DNA of 32,267 nucleotides from the NCBI GenBank assembly GCA_011051615.1, contig DRKU01000063.1:1-32267 (forward strand). Direction: 5' to 3'. Source of the stretch: Gammaproteobacteria bacterium. GTDB lineage: Bacteria; Pseudomonadota; Gammaproteobacteria; CAMYNG01. The translations under genes were made by a program, and so were the position numbers. The notes under the pieces are model-generated. The model saw nothing but the letters and a program-made list of their open reading frames with translations, was not told the origin of the DNA and ran no database searches. Shown piece after piece: positions 26,907 through 32,267 of the stretch (within the stretch, counting starts at the first letter, position 1; each line of letters begins with the position of its first letter).

Positions 26907-26955
26907 GGCCGGTGTCCCCCGGGGACCGCACCGGGGCGGTAAAACCCGGGTCGGA

Positions 26956-27921
26956 TCAGGCGCCGGGGGTAACGCGGGCCACGTGATCCAGGTGGTCGTG
27001 ACGGGCCACGTGATGGGCGAGGATGCGCTGGAAATGGGTCGGGTCCTTGATGTGGGTGATGGCCCCGTCGCGCGGGAAAAGCTTGTCCTGCAGGCGTGAG
27101 AGCCAGAAACGCAGTGCCGCGGCGCGCAGTTCCACCGCCCAGGCGCCCACTTCCAGCGCGGTGAAGGGACGCTGGCGGGCATAGGCCTCCACCATGGCCA
27201 TGACCCGCGCATCGTCCAGCCCGCCGTCGTCGGTGGTGCACCAGTCATTGACGGTCACTGCCAGGTCGTAGAGCAGGGCGTCTTCACAGGCGTAATAGAA
27301 GTCGATGATGCCGGTGAGTTCCTCGCCTTCGAAGAGGGCGTTGTCGCGGAACAGATCGGCATGGATCACACCGCGCGGCAGGTCCTCGAGACGGAAGCGG
27401 GATTCGAATTCCAGTTCCGCGCGCAACAGGGCGGCCTCGTCCTCGGCCAGCCGCGGCAGGACACGTGCGGCGGTGTCACGGCGCCAGGCCGCACCGCGAG
27501 GGTTGGGGCGTCGGCCGGTGAAACCGGCGATCTGGCGGTGCATGGTGCCCAGCGCATCGCCGATGGCGGCGCACTGGGTGCGGTCGGGCTGCTCGATGTT
27601 GTGGCCGCGCAGGCGCTGCACCAGGGCGGCGGGCTTGCCCTTGAACGCCTGCAGGTAGCGGCCCTCGCGGTCGGCCAGCGGATGGGCGCTGGGTACCCCG
27701 TGCTCGGCGAGAAAGGCCATGAGGTCAAGAAAGAAAGGCAGCTCCTCGGCGGTCAGTTCCTCGAAAATCGTCAGCACATACTCACCCGCGGTGGTGGTGA
27801 CGAAGTAGTTGGTGTTTTCGATGCCGGCACTGATGCCGGCGAAATCGATCAATTCACCGAGGGAAAAACGGCGCAAAAAGTCCACGAGCTCGTCGTGCTC
27901 GATTGTGGTGTAGACCGACAT
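26956..27921 (-). CDS. thrB: Homoserine kinase (APH/ThrB family)
   Basis: MSVYTTIEHDELVDFLRRFSLGELIDFAGISAGIENTNYFVTTTAGEYVLTIFE...LPRGVIHADLFRDNALFEGEELTGIIDFYYACEDALLYDLAVTVNDWC. Confidence 0.96.
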   Translation of the reverse strand: MSVYTTIEHDELVDFLRRFSLGELIDFAGISAGIENTNYFVTTTAGEYVLTIFEELTAEELPFFLDLMAFLAEHGVPSAHPLADREGRYLQAFKGKPAALVQRLRGHNIEQPDRTQCAAIGDALGTMHRQIAGFTGRRPNPRGAAWRRDTAARVLPRLAEDEAALLRAELEFESRFRLEDLPRGVIHADLFRDNALFEGEELTGIIDFYYACEDALLYDLAVTVNDWCTTDDGGLDDARVMAMVEAYARQRPFTALEVGAWAVELRAAALRFWLSRLQDKLFPRDGAITHIKDPTHFQRILAHHVARHDHLDHVARVTPGA

Positions 27922-27994
27922 AAAAACCTGCGGGGGGTACCTGGCCCTGTCTCCGTTGTCCTGTCGCGTGCCCGGGCGGTGAGCCCGGCATGCG

Positions 27995-28390
27995 TCACCA
28001 GCGTTTCAGGATCCACTGATTGATGGGGGGATTATCCAGATCATCGTAACGGGTATCCAGTGCGCCGTCGCCGTCCGAATCGAACATGTAGTAGGGGGCG
28101 CCCCGGCTGGGGGTGATCCTGGCGTAGCGAAGCTGGCCGTTGACGCGGTATTCCTCTACCGTGGCGCCATCGCGGTGGACGATGGTGACCTCCGGCTCGC
28201 CACTCAGCTCGGGTTCCGGTTCGGGTTCCGTGGCACGCGCCTCGGCCACGGCGGGATCGGCGCCGGGCACGCTGGCGGGGGCCGGTTGCGGGGGCGGCGG
28301 CAGCTCGGCCACGTCCGTGTCCGCGGCGAGGGCGGCGGTGGCCAGGGTCAGGCCGAGGGCGATGATGAACAGGGATAGACGTGTGTACAT
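27995..28390 (-). CDS. DUF2782-like secreted protein
   Basis: MYTRLSLFIIALGLTLATAALAADTD... plus C-terminal EEYRVNGQLRYARITPSRGAPYYMFDSDGDGALDTRYDDLDNPPINQWILKRW; start chosen by signal peptide. Confidence 0.85.
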   Translation of the reverse strand: MYTRLSLFIIALGLTLATAALAADTDVAELPPPPQPAPASVPGADPAVAEARATEPEPEPELSGEPEVTIVHRDGATVEEYRVNGQLRYARITPSRGAPYYMFDSDGDGALDTRYDDLDNPPINQWILKRW

Positions 28391-28413
28391 GGCACAGACT
28401 CGCTGGATTGGCG

Positions 28414-29139
28414 TCAGAGATCGAGCATGATACGGGTTTCTTCCTCGGAAGGCTCGAAACCACGGTGCTCGTAATGGTCGAAAATCGCATCGATGATGGC
28501 ATCCGGGGTGTCGAGGATGCGGAACAGGTCGAGGTCGTCGGCATCGATGGTGCCCTCGGTGACCAGGGTATCGCGCAGCCAGTCCACCAGCCCCTCCCAG
28601 AAGGGTGCATGCACGAGGATGATGGGGATGCGCCGCGTCTTGCCGGTCTGTACCAGGGTGAGGATCTCGGCCAGCTCGTCGAGGGTGCCGAAGCCGCCCG
28701 GCATGACCACGTAGGCGGCGGCATATTTGACGAACATCACCTTGCGCGAGAAGAAATGGCGGAAGTTGAGACTGATGTCCTGGTAGGGGTTGCTCGACTG
28801 TTCGTGGGGCAGCTGGATGTTGAGGCCGATGCTCGGCGATTTGCCCTCGTGGGCGCCCCTGTTGGCGGCCTCCATGATGCCGGGACCGCCGCCGCTGACC
28901 ACCGAGAAACCGGCATCGGAGAGGGCGCGGGCGATGTCCACGGTAAGCTGGTACCAGGGGTGGTCGGGCGCGGTGCGCGCCGAGCCGAAGATGCTCACCG
29001 AGGGCTTGATGCGTGCCAGGCGCTCGAAGCCTTCGACGAATTCCGCCATGATCTGGAAGATCTTCCACGACTCGCGCGTGAGCAGGGCGTCGTTGATGGG
29101 CAGAAAGCCGGGGTGTTCGAACTTGCTCTTGTCATCCAT
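28414..29139 (-). CDS. LOG family protein (TIGR00730-type Rossmann fold; lysine-decarboxylase-like/LOG phosphoribohydrolase family)
   Basis: VSIFGSARTAPDHPWY...VVSGGGPGIMEAANRGAHEG...VVMPGGFGTLDELAEILTLVQTGK; PGGFGTxxE motif; start at MDDKSKFEHPG. Confidence 0.92.
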   Translation of the reverse strand: MDDKSKFEHPGFLPINDALLTRESWKIFQIMAEFVEGFERLARIKPSVSIFGSARTAPDHPWYQLTVDIARALSDAGFSVVSGGGPGIMEAANRGAHEGKSPSIGLNIQLPHEQSSNPYQDISLNFRHFFSRKVMFVKYAAAYVVMPGGFGTLDELAEILTLVQTGKTRRIPIILVHAPFWEGLVDWLRDTLVTEGTIDADDLDLFRILDTPDAIIDAIFDHYEHRGFEPSEEETRIMLDL

Positions 29140-29363
29140 AGGCAAAGGGTAGCGCGTTTGCACGGCAATGATAAGCCGGGCCGGGCAAAACCCGCGCACG
29201 GGCGGGGCGGACGGCAATATTTTTTCGTATCGCGGATCGGAACAGGGGATAATGCACGCCGGGATGTCCATGCAGGGCATGACCCGCATGCTGCCGCCCC
29301 CCGCACGCACCCGTAGCGAACGGCGGCGCCTGAAATGAGTTCAACGACCACGGCCCGGCAACG

Positions 29364-32108
29364 ATGACCAAGAAAAACGACAAACCCCTGATCCTGGTGG
29401 ACGGTTCGTCCTACCTGTTTCGCGCCTACCATGCCATGCCCAACCTGCGCAATTCGAAGGGCGAGCACCTCGGCGCCGTCTACGGCGTCACCAACATGCT
29501 GCGCAAGCTGCTTAAGGACTACGACCCCGAACACATCGCCGTGGTCTTCGATGCCAAAGGGCCGACCTTCCGCAACGATCTCTATGCCGACTACAAGGCC
29601 AATCGCCCGCCCATGCCCGAGGACCTGGCCCACCAGATCGAAGACATCCATGACATCGTGCGCGCCATGGGCCTGCCCCTGTTGTGCATCCCCGGTGTCG
29701 AGGCCGACGACGTGATCGGCACGCTGGCCACCCAGGCCGATGCCATGGGCATGGAGACCATCATTTCCACCGGCGACAAGGACATGGCGCAACTGGTGAC
29801 CGATCATGTCAGCCTGCTCAATACCATGGACGACAGCTTCCTCGATCGTGAGGGCGTGGAGAAGAAGTTCGGTGTACCGCCCGAGCGCATCGTCGACTAC
29901 CTGACCCTCATCGGCGATACCTCCGACAACATTCCCGGTGTCAACAAGGTGGGGCCCAAGACGGCGGTCAAGTGGCTGCAGCAATACGGTGACCTGGACA
30001 ACATCGTTGCCCATGCCGACGAGATCAAGGGCAAGGTGGGCGAATACCTGCGTGCTTTCCTCGACCAGTTGCCCCTGTCGCGCGAGCTGGTGACCATCCG
30101 GCGCGACGTACCACTCGATGTACGCCCCGATACCCTGCACCGCGGCCAGCCGGATCGCGAGGCGCTGCGCGATCTGTTCTCGCGCATGGAGTTCCGAACC
30201 TGGCTCGCCGAGGTGCTGCGTGGCGAGGGTCTGGCCGCCACCGCCTCTGGCGACGATGATCATGCCGCCGCCGCCAGTCTGCCCGCGTCCGTGGAAACGA
30301 CACACTACGAGACCCTCTTCGACATGGCGGAGCTCGATGCCTGGCTGGACCGCCTGCGGGAGGCCGACCTGTTCGCCTTCGATACCGAGACCACCAGTCT
30401 CGACTACATGGAGGCCGACATCGTCGGCGTGTCCTTCGCAGTGGAAGCCGGCCGGGCGGCCTACGTGCCGCTGGCGCATACCTATGAGGGCGCGCCGGCC
30501 CAACTGGGGCGCGAGGCCGTGCTGGAAAAGCTGCGTCCCCTGCTGGAGGACGCCGCGCAACAGAAGGTGGGGCAGAACCTGAAATACGACATGAGCGTGC
30601 TGGCGCGCCATGGCATCGAGCTGCGTGGCATCGCCTACGACACCATGCTGGAATCCTATGTGCTGGACTCCACCGCCTCGCGCCACGACATGGATTCACT
30701 GGCGCTCAAGTACCTCACCCACGATCCCATTCACTACGAAGACATCGCCGGCAAGGGCGCAAAGCAGGTGAGCTTCGACCAGGTGCCCATCGAGCAGGCA
30801 GCGCCCTATGCCGCCGAGGATGCCGACATTACGCTGCGCCTGCATCAGACCCTGTGGCCGCAACTCCAGCAGCACGAACGCCTGGTGGGCGTGTTTCGTG
30901 ACATCGAGATGCCGCTGGTACCGGTGCTCTCGCGCATGGAGCGTACCGGTGTGCTCATCGACAGTGCCATGCTCGCCGAACAGAGCCGTGAACTGGAACA
31001 GCGCATCGCCGAACTCGAACAACAGGCCTTTGCCATGGCCGGCGAGGAGTTCAATCTCGGTTCGCCCAAACAATTGCAGACGGTCCTGTTCGAAAAACTG
31101 GGCCTGCCGGTGGTGAGCAAGACGCCGAAAGGCCAGCCCTCCACCGCCGAGTCGGTGTTGCAGGAGCTCGCCGAACAGGGCCACGAACTGCCACAACTGA
31201 TCCTGCAACACCGCTCGCTGGCCAAACTCAAGTCCACCTATACCGACAAGCTGCCACAGATGATCAACCCGCACACTGGCCGCGTGCATACCTCGTATCA
31301 TCAGGCGGTGGCCGCCACCGGGCGCCTGTCGTCCTCGGATCCCAACCTGCAGAACATCCCCGTGCGCACCGAGGAAGGACGGCGCATCCGCCAGGCCTTC
31401 GTTGCCCCCGACGGGTGCCGGGTCCTGGCCGCGGACTACTCCCAGATCGAACTGCGTATCATGGCGCACCTGTCCGGCGACAGGGGCCTGCTGGAGGCCT
31501 TCTCCCGCGGTGCCGATATTCATCGCGCCACGGCGGCGGAGGTCTTCGGCATCGATACCGAGGCCGTCACCAGCGAGCAGCGTCGCTCGGCCAAGGCCAT
31601 CAACTTCGGTCTGATCTATGGCATGTCGGCCTTCGGTCTGGCGAAGCAACTGGGGATCGGCCGTGGCGAGGCGCAGCAGTACGTGGACCGCTACTTCGAA
31701 CGCTACCCCGGCGTGAAGGACTACATGGAGCGTACGCGCAAGCTGGCGCGGGAACAGGGTTACGTGGAGACCGTCTACGGTCGTCGTCTCTACCTGCCGG
31801 AGATCAACTCATCCAACGTGCCGCGCCGTCAGTACGCCGAGCGCACCGCCATCAATGCCCCCATGCAGGGAACCGCCGCCGATATCATCAAGCGCGCCAT
31901 GATCGACGTGGACCGTCGCCTGCAGGGAAGGGGCACGGAGGCGCGCATGATCATGCAGGTGCACGACGAACTGGTGCTGGAAGTGAACGCCGCTGCGGTG
32001 GAGGACATCACCGGCCTGCTGCGCGAGGCCATGATCGGCGCGGCGGACCTGGCCGTGCCGCTGGTGGTGGATATCGGCGTGGGCAGCAACTGGGACGAGG
32101 CACATTAA
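29364..32108 (+). CDS. polA: DNA polymerase I (5'-3' exonuclease, 3'-5' exonuclease and polymerase domains)
   Basis: LILVDGSSYLFRAYHAMPNLRNSKG (FEN domain), FAFDTETTSLDYMEADIVGVSFAV (3'-5' exo), DYSQIELRIMAHLSGD, RRSAKAINFGLIYGMSAFGL, MQVHDELVLEV. Confidence 0.98.
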   Translation: MTKKNDKPLILVDGSSYLFRAYHAMPNLRNSKGEHLGAVYGVTNMLRKLLKDYDPEHIAVVFDAKGPTFRNDLYADYKANRPPMPEDLAHQIEDIHDIVRAMGLPLLCIPGVEADDVIGTLATQADAMGMETIISTGDKDMAQLVTDHVSLLNTMDDSFLDREGVEKKFGVPPERIVDYLTLIGDTSDNIPGVNKVGPKTAVKWLQQYGDLDNIVAHADEIKGKVGEYLRAFLDQLPLSRELVTIRRDVPLDVRPDTLHRGQPDREALRDLFSRMEFRTWLAEVLRGEGLAATASGDDDHAAAASLPASVETTHYETLFDMAELDAWLDRLREADLFAFDTETTSLDYMEADIVGVSFAVEAGRAAYVPLAHTYEGAPAQLGREAVLEKLRPLLEDAAQQKVGQNLKYDMSVLARHGIELRGIAYDTMLESYVLDSTASRHDMDSLALKYLTHDPIHYEDIAGKGAKQVSFDQVPIEQAAPYAAEDADITLRLHQTLWPQLQQHERLVGVFRDIEMPLVPVLSRMERTGVLIDSAMLAEQSRELEQRIAELEQQAFAMAGEEFNLGSPKQLQTVLFEKLGLPVVSKTPKGQPSTAESVLQELAEQGHELPQLILQHRSLAKLKSTYTDKLPQMINPHTGRVHTSYHQAVAATGRLSSSDPNLQNIPVRTEEGRRIRQAFVAPDGCRVLAADYSQIELRIMAHLSGDRGLLEAFSRGADIHRATAAEVFGIDTEAVTSEQRRSAKAINFGLIYGMSAFGLAKQLGIGRGEAQQYVDRYFERYPGVKDYMERTRKLAREQGYVETVYGRRLYLPEINSSNVPRRQYAERTAINAPMQGTAADIIKRAMIDVDRRLQGRGTEARMIMQVHDELVLEVNAAAVEDITGLLREAMIGAADLAVPLVVDIGVGSNWDEAH

Positions 32109-32111
32109 GAA

Positions 32112-32142
32112 CAGTTGCGAGTAGCGAGTTGCCAGTGGCGAG
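32112..32142 (+). repeat. Heptad array 3' of polA
   Basis: CAGTTGC GAGTAGC GAGTTGC CAGTGGC GAG; 7-nt periodicity, consensus (C/G)AGTNGC. Confidence 0.65.
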
Positions 32143-32168
32143 AAAACCGGATTGAGAAATCCGTTTTT
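32143..32168 (+). terminator. Terminator-like hairpin after polA
   Basis: AAAACCGGATT-GAGA-AATCCGTTTTT; CGGATT/AATCCG stem with flanking A/T pairing and a bulged C. Confidence 0.55.
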
Positions 32169-32230
32169 GCCGGGAAAGCGCAGAAAAATGAAAAGCGGCC
32201 CCCTCTCCCACAGGGACCTCGGTGCCCCGA

Positions 32231-32262
32231 TCCTCAGCACTCGCCACTCGTTACTGTTTTTT
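32231..32262 (-). repeat. Inverted heptad array at the right edge of the window
   Basis: Reverse complement reads AAAAAACAGTAACGAGTGGCGAGTGCTGAGGA, i.e. CAGTAAC GAGTGGC GAGTGCT GAGGA; close to the hemF-distal copy CAGCAAC GAGTGGC GAGGGCC GAGTGAA. Confidence 0.6.
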
Positions 32263-32267
32263 CGTCA

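Noticed and set aside
26911-26936. GC-rich inverted repeat CCGGTGTCCCCCGGGGACCGCACCGG downstream of thrB as a terminator
   Set aside because: The stem is imperfect with almost no loop and no T-run on either strand; too weak to call.
27995-29068. 357-aa minus ORF as a single protein
   Set aside because: The N-terminal portion is off-frame translation over the LOG gene (RRLRAPGTHQALGEH...). The real DUF2782 gene starts at the signal-peptide Met at 28390.
28995-30686. 563-aa minus-strand ORF opposite polA
   Set aside because: His/Gly/Gln/Val-rich antisense shadow of the polA reading frame, typical of high-GC DNA; the final third also runs out of frame through the LOG gene.

Overview
The window is a GC-rich gammaproteobacterial chromosomal segment, mostly housekeeping genes. 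Left block: rsmB (partial)-fmt-def on the minus strand, diverging from LysM-dprA-smg-topA-tsaC-hemF. Middle block: a DUF2799 lipoprotein, an unusual degenerate alpha/beta-hydrolase + TlpA thioredoxin fusion, two large c-di-GMP signalling proteins flanking a uvrD-type helicase, a TRAP solute-binding protein with a small membrane protein, a tandem pair of paralogous outer-membrane proteins, a predicted beta-barrel/hydrolase overlapping pair, a DUF2846 lipoprotein and msrB. Right block: TRAP permease genes dctM/dctQ, thrB, DUF2782, a LOG-family gene and polA. I saw no CRISPR array, tRNA, rRNA, transposase or prophage. The most interesting non-coding signals are: (1) a cluster of DnaA-box matches with an exact IHF-consensus match and an AT-rich tract in the dctQ-thrB intergenic region, resembling an oriC, datA or DARS-like locus; (2) a family of heptad (SAGTNGC-like) repeats placed just 3' of hemF and polA; (3) a TlpA-fusion ORF with no canonical start codon, sitting in the +1 frame directly after the stop of a diguanylate cyclase gene; (4) a Fur-box-like core upstream of the DUF2846 gene. 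I did not find a clear new multi-gene defence or mobile system. All calls come from reading the sequence and ORF track; no database searches were run.
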